Source of the DNA: Syntrophomonadaceae bacterium
GTDB taxonomy: Bacteria > Bacillota > Dethiobacteria > DTU022
Assembly (NCBI GenBank): GCA_007129055.1
Contig: SKWE01000153.1
Span: 1 to 10,331 of the forward strand
DNA: 10,331 nt
Direction of reading: 5' to 3'
Shown: one piece after another, positions 1-6,516 of the stretch
How positions within the stretch are numbered: position 1 is the stretch's first letter
Layout: the number at the start of each line of letters is the position of its first letter
Notes under the pieces: generated by a model
What the model was told of the DNA's origin: nothing
Databases searched by the model: none
The model's input: only the letters and a program-made list of their open reading frames with translations
Translations under genes and position numbers: made by a program

Positions 1-879
1 CTGTCGCTGACCGGCATGATAGAAACTCCACTGGTCGTGATTGTTGCCATGAGGCCCGGACCTGCAACCGGTTTACCTACCAGGACTGAACAGGGGGATT
101 TGGAATTTGTGATTCACGGCGGACATGGCGAATTCCCCAGGGCGGTACTTAGCGCAACGTCGCAGGAAGATGCTTTTTACCGTCTTAATAAAGCTTTTGA
201 ACTGGCCGATCGTTTTCAGATTCCGGTGATATTCCTCTCTGATCAAAATTTTGCCGACACCCATCGTTCTATCGAACCCTTCGATTTCAACAGGCTAAAC
301 TATAATCGTTACCTGGCTGAAGATGGAGAGTTCGAAAAACCCTATAAACGTTACCGTTTTACTGAAAATGGCATATCGCCAAGGATTATACCTGGCAAAC
401 ATGAAGGTGAAACAATCCTGGTTGATAGTGATGAACACGATGAAAATGGAAACATTATTGAAGATGGAGAAACAAGAAACCTGATGCTTGAGAAGAGGAT
501 GCGTAAGTTAGAGGCCCTGGCCGGTGAGATGGATGAACCTGATTTGTACGGTGATCCGCAGCCAAACTTGCTGCTAATCGGTTGGGGTTCTAATTACGGG
601 GTATTGCGCGAAGCTGTTGATGCGCTCCTTGCGGTTGGCAAAAAGGTTGCCATGTTGCATTTCTCTGATCTTTGGCCGCTGCCCTGCAAACGTTTGAATG
701 AGCTGCTTCCCAACGTTGCAGCAGCATATTGTGTGGAGAATAATGCTACTGGACAGCTTGCTTCACTGATTAAACGGGAAACAGGTATTGAGATTACCGG
801 TTCTATCTTAAAATATGACGGCAGACCTTTTCTGCCTGATGAAATAGTAGCGGAGGTGGAGAAAAATGATGCAAGCTAA
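1..879 (+). CDS. korA: 2-oxoacid:ferredoxin oxidoreductase alpha subunit, C-terminal part (5' end outside window)
   Basis: This is the C-terminal 292 residues of the alpha subunit of a 2-oxoacid:ferredoxin oxidoreductase, a cytoplasmic enzyme that oxidatively decarboxylates 2-oxoacids to acyl-CoA and reduces ferredoxin. The frame is open from base 1, and residues before the ATG at 16 fit the family, so that ATG is internal. Visible hallmarks are RPGPATGLPTRTEQGDL (about bases 52-102), the following GGHGEFPR, and a late GWGSNYGVLREAVDAL segment, all typical of the pyrimidine-binding and C-terminal domains. The acidic stretch with HDENGNI before the last domain resembles alpha chains of the two-subunit type, in which the gamma domain is fused to the N terminus. 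That would fit the absence of a gamma gene after korB, but the fused part is outside the window. The stop overlaps korB by 14 bases, which suggests translational coupling. The natural 2-oxoacid cannot be decided here. Confidence 0.93.
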   Translation: MSLTGMIETPLVVIVAMRPGPATGLPTRTEQGDLEFVIHGGHGEFPRAVLSATSQEDAFYRLNKAFELADRFQIPVIFLSDQNFADTHRSIEPFDFNRLNYNRYLAEDGEFEKPYKRYRFTENGISPRIIPGKHEGETILVDSDEHDENGNIIEDGETRNLMLEKRMRKLEALAGEMDEPDLYGDPQPNLLLIGWGSNYGVLREAVDALLAVGKKVAMLHFSDLWPLPCKRLNELLPNVAAAYCVENNATGQLASLIKRETGIEITGSILKYDGRPFLPDEIVAEVEKNDAS

Positions 880-1714
880 GGATTATCTAATCAATGAACC
901 GGCCTGGTGTCCTGGTTGTGGTAATTTCCCAATCAGGGAAGCCCTGGCTGATGCCCTGTCTGAACTTGAAATAGATCCGACAAACCTCCTAATCTGTTCC
1001 GGTATTGGCCAGGCAGCTAAAACGCCTCACTACATCAGGGCGAATGGGTTTAATGGTTTGCATGGCAGGGCAATTTCACCGGCGCTGGGTGCCGGAGTGG
1101 CAAATAAAAACCTGAAGATTATTGTAGAATCAGGCGATGGCGACAGCTATGGAGAAGGAGGCAATCACTTCATTCATAATGTACGGCGCAATATAAATAT
1201 TGCCCACTTTGTTCATAACAACCAGGTATACGGGTTGACAAAGGGGCAGGCCAGCCCGACAAGCGATCAGGGTATGAAGACAGGTGTGCAGGTTAGTGGA
1301 GTAATACTGCCGGCCCTGAATCCTCTCGCCATGGCTCTTGTACTGGGGGCAGGGTTCATAGCCCGCTGCTTCAGTGGTGAAAAAGAGCATTTGAAAGAAA
1401 CTATGAAAGCAGCAATTAATTTTTCAGGATATGCTTTAATAGATATCCTGCAGCCCTGCGTTTCTTTCAATAAAGTAAATACATATGGCTGGTATAAAAA
1501 AAGGGTCTATTTCCCGGACATTGACAACCCTGGGGACTGGAGCTCTGCCATGGAGCTTGCCCGGCAGTGGGGAGATAAGATACCGCTGGGTATTTTTTAT
1601 AATCAGCAGCGGCCAACATTTGGTTCTGCTTTGCCGGCTCTTGAAGGGGAGCCCCTTGCTTTCAGGCCCTTTAATCCAGTCGAACTGGAACATGTCCAGG
1701 AAGAGTTTATCTAA
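866..1714 (+). CDS. korB: 2-oxoacid:ferredoxin oxidoreductase beta subunit (TPP and 4Fe-4S binding)
   Basis: This beta subunit carries thiamine pyrophosphate and one 4Fe-4S cluster and partners the KorA encoded just upstream. The protein has 282 residues, normal for the family. CPGCG at residues 15-19 gives two cluster cysteines; Cys44 (in LLICSGIGQ) and Cys198 (in LQPCVSFN) sit where the family has the other two. The TPP/magnesium motif runs from GDGD (90-93) to NN (118-119), followed by VYGLTKGQASPTSD, as is usual in KorB proteins. GGAGGTGGAG at 852-861 lies just before the ATG at 866; the ATG at 869 is an equally possible start one codon later. The gene overlaps korA by 14 bases. Family membership is certain. 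The substrate (2-oxoglutarate, pyruvate, or a branched-chain or aryl 2-oxoacid) is not shown by sequence alone. Confidence 0.95.
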   Translation: MMQAKDYLINEPAWCPGCGNFPIREALADALSELEIDPTNLLICSGIGQAAKTPHYIRANGFNGLHGRAISPALGAGVANKNLKIIVESGDGDSYGEGGNHFIHNVRRNINIAHFVHNNQVYGLTKGQASPTSDQGMKTGVQVSGVILPALNPLAMALVLGAGFIARCFSGEKEHLKETMKAAINFSGYALIDILQPCVSFNKVNTYGWYKKRVYFPDIDNPGDWSSAMELARQWGDKIPLGIFYNQQRPTFGSALPALEGEPLAFRPFNPVELEHVQEEFI

Positions 1715-1725
1715 AGGAGCAGAGG

Positions 1726-1917
1726 ATGTTTTTTATAACATTTGGCAGTAAAACTGTAAAAGAATTAAGAAAAAAAAAGGGGTTTACCGTTTCTGAATTA
1801 GCCCGGGAGACCAGGCTGAGCAGTTCGTTGGTAAAAAAGATTGATCATTTCGAACTGAAAAAAGTGCCTGAACCGCTAAAAAGCAGAATAGAGCCGGTTT
1901 TACGGGGCCGCCGTTAA
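1726..1917 (+). CDS. small helix-turn-helix (XRE-like) protein in the kor operon
   Basis: This 63-residue basic protein has a good ribosome binding site (AAGGAG at 1713-1718, 7 bases before the ATG) and lies only 11 bases after korB, so it is probably real and co-transcribed. Residues 9-42 (SKTVKELRKKKGFTVSELAR, then ETRLSSSLVKKID) have the pattern of an XRE/Cro-type helix-turn-helix: a first helix ending in KKKG, a second helix TVSELARETR, and a recognition helix LSSSLVKKID. Only about four helices fit in this length, so there is no ligand-binding domain, and it would need to dimerise or act with a partner. It could be a local regulator of the kor genes or a DNA-binding fold reused as a protein-interaction module. 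I do not recognise a named family beyond the fold. The fold is inferred from pattern only. Confidence 0.78.
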   Translation: MFFITFGSKTVKELRKKKGFTVSELARETRLSSSLVKKIDHFELKKVPEPLKSRIEPVLRGRR

Positions 1918-1995
1918 AAGGTGAAGGCTGTGCAGGAAAAATGAAATAACTGTAGAATGACTGAAATATCAAACAAGGAAAAAATGAGGTGTGAA

Positions 1996-2775
1996 ATGGC
2001 TTACGAAACAATTATTTATGAAAAATATGATCAGGTTGCCCGGTTAATTTTAAACCGCCCGGATAAGCTGAACGCAATAAACAGTACACTGGGATTGGAA
2101 ATGAAGGAAGCGCTTGAAGATATTGCCGGTGATGACCAGGTCCGGGTTTTAATTATTACCGGAAACCCCCGAATCCGGGAAAAAGAAGGTCGACAGGAGA
2201 TAAAACATTGTTTTTCTGCGGGTTGGGATCTCAGTGAAACCTCACCGGTTGAACCGGTTGTGGAAATGCTTGCTGCTTACGAGAAGCCGGTTATAGCCAT
2301 GGTTAACGGTTTTGCCCTGGGTGGAGGGTGCGAGCTTGCCCTGGCCTGCGATTTTATTATTTCATCCGACACCTCTGAATTCGGGCTGCCTGAAGTTAAT
2401 CGTGGCTTGCTGCCCGGTTGGGGTGGAACACAGCGCCTGCCGCGCAGGATTGGTGTGCCCCGGGCAAAGTGGATGATTTATAGCGGTGAAACGATAAATG
2501 GAAAGGAAGCAAAGGAAATTGGCCTGGTCGATCTTGTTGTCAGCAAGGAAGAGCTGGATAGAGCTGTCTCTGAGTTTGCAGCAAAACTGGCAGCCAAGCC
2601 TCCACTTGGGTTGAAAGAAATTAAGTTGGCTATAAATAAAGGGATTGAAGTAGATATGCAGTCAGGCTTAAAGTTAGAGCAGGAAGCGCTATCTCGGCTG
2701 ATACAAACTGAAGATTTTCAGGAAGGTATAGCAGCATTTTTAGAAAAGCGGGAACCTCACTGGAAAGGCCGATAA
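1996..2775 (+). CDS. enoyl-CoA hydratase/isomerase (crotonase) family protein
   Basis: This crotonase-fold enzyme probably hydrates a 2-enoyl-CoA to the 3-hydroxyacyl-CoA in beta-oxidation or a related acyl-CoA pathway. From the ATG at 1996 it has 259 residues, the usual family length, and begins MAYETIIYEK as crotonases typically do. GAGGTG at 1986-1991 lies just before it. In-frame ATGs at 1957 and 1984 exist; 1984 is a fair alternative because AAGGA lies just upstream, while 1957 has no binding site. LNRPDKLNAI (19-28) is the N-terminal signature. FSAGWDLSE (73-81) supplies one oxyanion-hole position, and GGGCELALACDF (109-120) supplies the other and catalytic Glu113. The second catalytic glutamate is Glu133 in GLPEV, followed by GGTQRLPR. 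Both glutamates favour a true hydratase. A charged loop of roughly ten extra residues (58-72) precedes FSAG. The exact acyl substrate is unknown. Confidence 0.93.
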   Translation: MAYETIIYEKYDQVARLILNRPDKLNAINSTLGLEMKEALEDIAGDDQVRVLIITGNPRIREKEGRQEIKHCFSAGWDLSETSPVEPVVEMLAAYEKPVIAMVNGFALGGGCELALACDFIISSDTSEFGLPEVNRGLLPGWGGTQRLPRRIGVPRAKWMIYSGETINGKEAKEIGLVDLVVSKEELDRAVSEFAAKLAAKPPLGLKEIKLAINKGIEVDMQSGLKLEQEALSRLIQTEDFQEGIAAFLEKREPHWKGR

Positions 2776-2790
2776 TTATTTTAGAATTAA

Positions 2791-2819
2791 TTGCTAAATT
2801 AAGTTGAGCGTTATATAAT
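2791..2819 (+). promoter_or_regulatory. predicted sigma-A promoter for the zinc-ribbon microprotein gene
   Basis: TTGCTA (2791-2796, four of six matches to the -35 consensus) is followed after exactly 17 bases by a perfect TATAAT (2814-2819). The predicted start of transcription is near 2826, giving a leader of about 40-50 bases before the zinc-ribbon gene. It lies in the gap after the crotonase gene, where I see no intrinsic terminator. Confidence 0.65.
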
Positions 2820-2829
2820 TAAAACAGCC

Positions 2830-2842
2830 GTCATGACATGAC
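2830..2842. promoter_or_regulatory. 13-bp perfect dyad just downstream of the predicted start site, operator-like
   Basis: GTCATG-A-CATGAC is a perfect inverted repeat with 6-base arms and a single central base. It lies about 11 to 23 bases after the TATAAT box at 2814-2819, roughly +5 to +17 of the predicted transcript. That is a usual place for a repressor operator. There is no evidence of which protein, if any, binds it. Confidence 0.4.
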
Positions 2843-2866
2843 ATACGCCTCAATAACAGTAGAGGA

Positions 2867-3010
2867 ATGATTTTATTGTTTGAGTGGGAGTGTCCGTACT
2901 GTCAAAAAAAATTTTACAGCTCCTGTGCCGACAGGGATCAGGAAAGTGTTGAATGCTGCTATTGTGGCAAAAACGTTGAAAATCCTTATTATGACGAAGC
3001 GGAAGAGTAA
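2867..3010 (+). CDS. zinc-ribbon microprotein (about 44-47 aa)
   Basis: This small frame encodes 47 residues from the ATG at 2867: an N-terminal MILLFEWE, CPYC at residues 9-12, a 17-residue spacer, CCYC at 30-33, and an acidic tail ending YYDEAEE. The two CxxC knuckles (Cys9/Cys12 and Cys30/Cys33) make a plausible zinc ribbon. The start is uncertain. The only Shine-Dalgarno candidate, GAGG at 2862-2865, is one base from the ATG but 10 bases from an in-frame TTG at 2876, which would give a 44-residue protein beginning at FEWECPYC. A promoter (2791-2819) lies upstream and a strong terminator (3090-3116) downstream, so it has the marks of a transcribed gene. Such free-standing ribbons can bind RNA, DNA or protein; I cannot assign a function. 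It is below the length cut-off of many gene callers. Confidence 0.72.
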   Translation: MILLFEWECPYCQKKFYSSCADRDQESVECCYCGKNVENPYYDEAEE

Positions 3011-3089
3011 AGATTAATTTATGGCGGTTATCATTAATGACCATTATTTTTCTTACAGAAAAAAATAAAGATAACTATTCAGCTATCTT

Positions 3090-3116
3090 AACAGGCTTTT
3101 AGAAGCCTGTTTTTTA
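3090..3116 (+). terminator. strong intrinsic terminator
   Basis: ACAGGCTT (3091-3098) pairs perfectly with AAGCCTGT (3103-3110) around the four-base loop TTAG, followed by TTTTT (3111-3115); A3090 and T3111 can add one more pair. It ends the zinc-ribbon transcript. It stops only three bases short of the ribosome binding site of the next gene, so it could also act as an attenuator for the esterase. Confidence 0.9.
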
Positions 3117-3118
3117 TT

Positions 3119-3126
3119 AGGTGATC
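3119..3126 (+). promoter_or_regulatory. ribosome binding site of the esterase gene
   Basis: AGGTGATC is a perfect complement to part of the 16S rRNA 3' end (GATCACCT) and fixes the ATG at 3129 as the start. It lies immediately behind the U-tract of the terminator at 3090-3116. Confidence 0.75.
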
Positions 3127-3128
3127 TG

Positions 3129-3893
3129 ATGAACAGCTTAGTTGAAGGCCCTGTTATTGAAGGGGCAGAACCATTTTTTCTCTCAGCTGGAGAAAATGGC
3201 TGCCTTTTAATTCATGGCATCGCGGGAACACCGCAGGTGTTCAGGTTAATGGGCGAATCTCTTGTCCGGGAAGGGATCACTGTTTCAGCTGTAAGGTTAA
3301 AAGGACATGCTACCAGGATTGAGGACCTGCACCTATGCAGCTACCAGGATTGGATTGATTCTGCAGAGGAGAAGCTATTAAAACTCAGTGAGCATTGTAA
3401 CAAAGTATTTGTTGCCGGATTATCTATGGGCGGGGTTATCAGCCTTCGACTTGCCCGTCTGCATCCGAAGCTCGTTAAGGGGATTATAACCATTTGCAGC
3501 CCATACAGGTTGGACTCCTTTAAATTCAGGTTTGTTCCCCTGGCCGGTAGGTTTATAAAAACAATTGCATCCGGTCCACCCTCAATCCTTGACCCGGATG
3601 CAGTAGAGCTAAATTACAAACAACATTCAGTTCCTGCCGTGCATGAACTGATGAAATTAACAGCGCTGGTCAGGGAAGACCTTGCCCATATTAAGCAACC
3701 CGTATTAATCTTTACGGCGCGGAAAGACAACGTGGTAAATCAACACGATGGGCAGCGATTCTACGATGCCCTGGCTTCAGAGAGCAAAGAACTGGTTGTG
3801 CTTAATAACTCTCACCATATTGCCACCCTTGATTATGATAAAGAAATAGTCTTTAACAAAACAGCGTCATTTATTAAGCAGCACAGCCTGTAA
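3129..3893 (+). CDS. Est30-like carboxylesterase, alpha/beta hydrolase
   Basis: This 254-residue soluble alpha/beta hydrolase resembles the Geobacillus Est30 and monoacylglycerol-lipase type esterases, which hydrolyse short to medium acyl esters. The start PFFLSAGENGCLLIHGIAGT (15-34) matches the Est30 pattern of a beta strand followed by the HG oxyanion motif (His29-Gly30). The nucleophile elbow is GLSMGG with Ser99. The acid is Asp200 in FTARKDNVV and the base is His230 in NNSHHIATLD, so the triad is complete. GHATRIEDL and the spaced DW (74-75) are also family-like. There is no signal peptide, so it is cytoplasmic. The physiological substrate is unknown. The gene stands alone between a terminator and the promoter of the next gene. 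No convincing promoter of its own was found, so it may depend on read-through of that terminator or on a promoter I cannot see. Confidence 0.9.
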   Translation: MNSLVEGPVIEGAEPFFLSAGENGCLLIHGIAGTPQVFRLMGESLVREGITVSAVRLKGHATRIEDLHLCSYQDWIDSAEEKLLKLSEHCNKVFVAGLSMGGVISLRLARLHPKLVKGIITICSPYRLDSFKFRFVPLAGRFIKTIASGPPSILDPDAVELNYKQHSVPAVHELMKLTALVREDLAHIKQPVLIFTARKDNVVNQHDGQRFYDALASESKELVVLNNSHHIATLDYDKEIVFNKTASFIKQHSL

Positions 3894-3898
3894 ATATT

Positions 3899-3927
3899 TT
3901 GAGTAGATATAACTGCCCGGTTATGAT
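3899..3927 (+). promoter_or_regulatory. predicted sigma-A promoter for the c-di-GMP gene
   Basis: TTGAGT (3899-3904, four of six) is followed after exactly 17 bases by TATGAT (3922-3927, five of six). The predicted start of transcription is near 3934, so an ATG at 3933 cannot serve as an ordinary start codon. This supports translation from 4017 with a leader of about 80 bases. That leader contains only a short CTGCT/AGCAG hairpin (3936-3947). Confidence 0.6.
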
Positions 3928-4016
3928 CCGCCATGCTGCTGGAGCAGTTACACCGTGCCATGGGGCGCCGCTTTTCTTTTGTAATCCACTATTTGCGTTG
4001 GAATGGAGATTGCCGG

Positions 4017-6377
4017 ATGGAAGAAAATAACAACCTGTTGAATACTAAAGATATTTCCAGTGGCCACATTTTGGAGGCAATCAGCACTTATTCAACGGGG
4101 TTAACGCGGGCGCCATATGACAACCTGTTTCCCTACATCTGCAGTGAAATGAAAAAAATTGTAGGGGCAAAATATGCATTTATAAATATTTATGATCACC
4201 TGGAGCAAGAGTTGCAGTGCCGGCATACTACCTTATCAGACAAGAACAGCGCCCTGGTCAGTAAAATTATAGGGCGTAATCTAGCAGGATTGTCCGTTCG
4301 GATTACCGGCAGCCAGTATCAGGATATAGTTAATGACAAGGTAAAAATTTCTGATTCTATTGTTGAATCGACATTTGGCAGGTTATCCCCAACTGCAAGC
4401 AAACTCATATCTAAAGCTATCGGGACCGACTGCTACATTGGCATAGTTCTTGTGATTGATGATCAACTGCTGGGGACAGTGTTTTTGGCTGGCAGAAGAG
4501 AACAAATGATCATCGAAGAAGATCTGTTGCTGCCGTTTGCCTCTGTTACCTCTAATGCCATTGAATTAAAACAGGCTGAAAAAATTATTGATGAAAGCCG
4601 TGAATGGTACAGAACTATTGCTGAAGATATTCCAGCCCTGGTAACCCGGATATCACCAGACTACAAAATGATTTTTGCCAATAACGCATACTGCGATTTT
4701 GTTGGGCAGCCCGCGCACCTGTTAATCGGAGACCAACTGATTAACTATGTAACCCGTGAAAATTATGACCGGGTAGTAAGCCATTTTTCTTCCCTGAGCA
4801 GGAAAAACCCAATTGCAACCCATGAGCATACTAATATTGCTTTCGACGGCTCTGTGCGCTGGGTAAGGTGGTCCAACAGGGCAATATTTGACACCATGGG
4901 ATATGTAAAGGAATATTTGTGTATTGGTGAAGATATCACTGAATACAAGAAAGCTTATGGTTTGCTTAAAGAAAGTGAACAAATTAAAACATCCATCATT
5001 GAAGCCAGCCCGGACATAATTATCCGTTTTGATGGCGAAGGTACTTACCTTGACATTTTAAGCGGCAGTGATGACCTGATTTACCGACCGAAAAAAGAGA
5101 TGCTGGGCAAGGATATATACCAGGTCTTGCCATATGACTTGGCAGTGAAATACCATAAGGCGATTCACAGGGCTACAAGCTCTGGCGAACTCCAGATAAT
5201 TGAATATGCCATAGAAACTCCGGCAGGTGTTTTTGAACGTGAGGCCCGTATCAACCCCAGCACCGAAAACGAGGTAATTGCTTTTATCAGGGATATTACC
5301 GACCAAAAAAAGTTCGAGGAAAAGTTAAAATTTCTGAGCATGCACGATCAGCTAACCGGCTTACATAACCGGGCATATTTTGAGGAAGAGATCAGCAGGC
5401 TTGAAAAAAGCCGCGAATACCCAATTGCACTAATTTCAGTCGACCTGGATGACCTTAAACTCGTCAATGATTCACTGGGGCATGATGCCGGCGACAGGCT
5501 GCTTGCTGCATCAGCCGAGATAATAAAGAAATCGGTACGCGGAAGCGACCTGTTGGCCAGGGTGGGAGGAGACGAATTTGTTGCTATTCTTCCCCGGACA
5601 TCCCAGGCTGAAGCGGAGGAAGTTGCCGCCCGGATTAGAAAAAACGTGGAAAAGTATAACCTGGCTAATGAAGAACTGCCCCTTGGATTGTCTGTTGGCC
5701 TTGCCACAGCCTGTAATAATAGTGTTTCCCTTCATTCAGTCTTCAAGCAGGCAGACGATTACATGTACCGGGATAAGCTATACCGCAGCAACCGGGTTCG
5801 TAATAAAACTGTTGAAGCTCTGTTAGCAGCCCTGGCAGAAAGAGATTACATTACCCAGGGGCATGCCGATCGCCTGGAGAAAATTTGCAGGCAGATCGGG
5901 GAAAAAATAAACCTTTCTTCGCACCAGCTTTCAGATCTTGCCCTTTTGTCCCAGGTCCACGATCTGGGCAAGGTGGGTATACCGGATCATATTCTCTTTA
6001 AAAAAGGTCCATTAACCGACCAGGAATGGGAAACAATGCGCCTGCACCCTGAAAAGGGTTATCGAATAGCTATCACTTCTCCAGATCTTTCCGTAATCGC
6101 AGATCTGATTCTAAAACACCACGAAAAATGGGATGGCAGCGGCTACCCGCTGGGTTTGATAGGAGAAGAGATACCCATTGAGTGCAGGATTCTTTCAATT
6201 GTTGACGCCTACGATGCCATGACAAATGATCGACCCTACCAGAAGGCCAGGAATACCAGGGAAGCGCTGGCGGAAATCAGGCATTGCGCAGGAACGCAAT
6301 TTGATCCTGACCTTGTATCTATATTCCTCTATCTTTTTTACGACGATGAAGACATGCAGCAGCTTCAGTGGAAGTAA
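4017..6377 (+). CDS. GAF-PAS-PAS-GGDEF-HD-GYP cyclic di-GMP signalling protein
   Basis: This cytoplasmic sensor of 786 residues probably both makes and breaks cyclic di-GMP; no membrane segment is visible. In order it has a GAF domain (about 28-185), PAS (about 194-310, ending in GEDITEYKKAY), PAS (about 316-432, ending in IRDITDQKKFEEKL), GGDEF (from about 440, HDQLTGLHNRAYF) and HD-GYP (about 602-775). The cyclase site is intact: GGDEF at 517-521, the metal-binding DLDDLK upstream, and the RxxD inhibitory site (Arg508-Asp511) exactly five residues before GGDEF. The phosphodiesterase site is also intact: GHADRL, HDLGK (His648-Asp649), HHEKWDGSGYP with GYP at 709-711, and DAYDAMTNDRPY. The start at 4017 is chosen because GGAG (4005-4008) lies 8 bases before it. 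The frame is open from an ATG at 3933, but that falls at the predicted transcription start and has no binding site. The signals sensed by GAF and PAS are unknown. Confidence 0.93.
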   Translation: MEENNNLLNTKDISSGHILEAISTYSTGLTRAPYDNLFPYICSEMKKIVGAKYAFINIYDHLEQELQCRHTTLSDKNSALVSKIIGRNLAGLSVRITGSQYQDIVNDKVKISDSIVESTFGRLSPTASKLISKAIGTDCYIGIVLVIDDQLLGTVFLAGRREQMIIEEDLLLPFASVTSNAIELKQAEKIIDESREWYRTIAEDIPALVTRISPDYKMIFANNAYCDFVGQPAHLLIGDQLINYVTRENYDRVVSHFSSLSRKNPIATHEHTNIAFDGSVRWVRWSNRAIFDTMGYVKEYLCIGEDITEYKKAYGLLKESEQIKTSIIEASPDIIIRFDGEGTYLDILSGSDDLIYRPKKEMLGKDIYQVLPYDLAVKYHKAIHRATSSGELQIIEYAIETPAGVFEREARINPSTENEVIAFIRDITDQKKFEEKLKFLSMHDQLTGLHNRAYFEEEISRLEKSREYPIALISVDLDDLKLVNDSLGHDAGDRLLAASAEIIKKSVRGSDLLARVGGDEFVAILPRTSQAEAEEVAARIRKNVEKYNLANEELPLGLSVGLATACNNSVSLHSVFKQADDYMYRDKLYRSNRVRNKTVEALLAALAERDYITQGHADRLEKICRQIGEKINLSSHQLSDLALLSQVHDLGKVGIPDHILFKKGPLTDQEWETMRLHPEKGYRIAITSPDLSVIADLILKHHEKWDGSGYPLGLIGEEIPIECRILSIVDAYDAMTNDRPYQKARNTREALAEIRHCAGTQFDPDLVSIFLYLFYDDEDMQQLQWK

Positions 6378-6435
6378 CTCGGATTTTAAAAACCCAATTC
6401 TAAAAAGCATTAAAAAGTAGCAGATTGCCTGATTA

Positions 6436-6444
6436 TGTTATAAT
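6436..6444 (+). promoter_or_regulatory. extended -10 promoter for the penicillin-binding protein gene
   Basis: TGTTATAAT is a perfect extended -10 element (TGnTATAAT) with TATAAT at 6439-6444. The -35 region 17 bases upstream (AGTAGC) is poor, which is common for extended -10 promoters. The predicted transcript starts near 6451 with a leader of about 65 bases. TTATGTTA recurs at 6461-6468 without a good promoter around it. Confidence 0.6.
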
Positions 6445-6476
6445 TGTATCGGTAGGTTAGTTATGTTAAATACTTT

Positions 6477-6490
6477 ATCATTTCAATGAT
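6477..6490. repeat. short AT-rich dyad in the penicillin-binding protein leader
   Basis: ATCATT and AATGAT form a perfect 6-base inverted repeat around TC. It lies in the untranslated leader, 10 bases before the GGGAGG ribosome binding site. It may be a weak hairpin, an operator or chance in AT-rich DNA. Confidence 0.25.
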
Positions 6491-6500
6491 TGTTCTAGCA

Positions 6501-6506
6501 GGGAGG
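6501..6506 (+). promoter_or_regulatory. ribosome binding site that selects a TTG start
   Basis: GGGAGG lies 10 bases before the TTG at 6517. The first in-frame ATG (6538) has no Shine-Dalgarno sequence near it, so the TTG is the better start for the penicillin-binding protein. Confidence 0.75.
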
Positions 6507-6516
6507 CTAATCATAG

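Noticed and set aside
16..18. ATG at 16 as the start of the first gene
   Set aside because: The residues encoded at 1-15 continue the alpha-subunit family pattern and no ribosome binding site precedes the ATG. The gene is cut by the window edge.
1953..1958. TAGAAT as a -10 box for the crotonase gene
   Set aside because: The region 17 bases upstream (GTGCAG) has no -35 similarity and the TG is not spaced for an extended -10. Co-transcription with kor is simpler.
2776..2813. Terminator after the crotonase gene
   Set aside because: Only AT-rich imperfect repeats are present. No GC stem with a T-run is visible.
3031..3040. TCATTAATGA 10-bp palindrome after the zinc-ribbon gene
   Set aside because: It is short and AT-rich, does not extend on either side, and no promoter lies near it. 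Chance is likely.
5348..5707. 119-residue open frame on the minus strand inside the GGDEF region
   Set aside because: It lies wholly within a well-supported coding region on the other strand, is serine-rich low-complexity sequence, and has no ribosome binding site or recognisable motif.
5578..5826. 82-residue + strand frame inside the c-di-GMP gene
   Set aside because: It is an out-of-frame shadow of the GGDEF domain with no family pattern. The main frame shows no frameshift.
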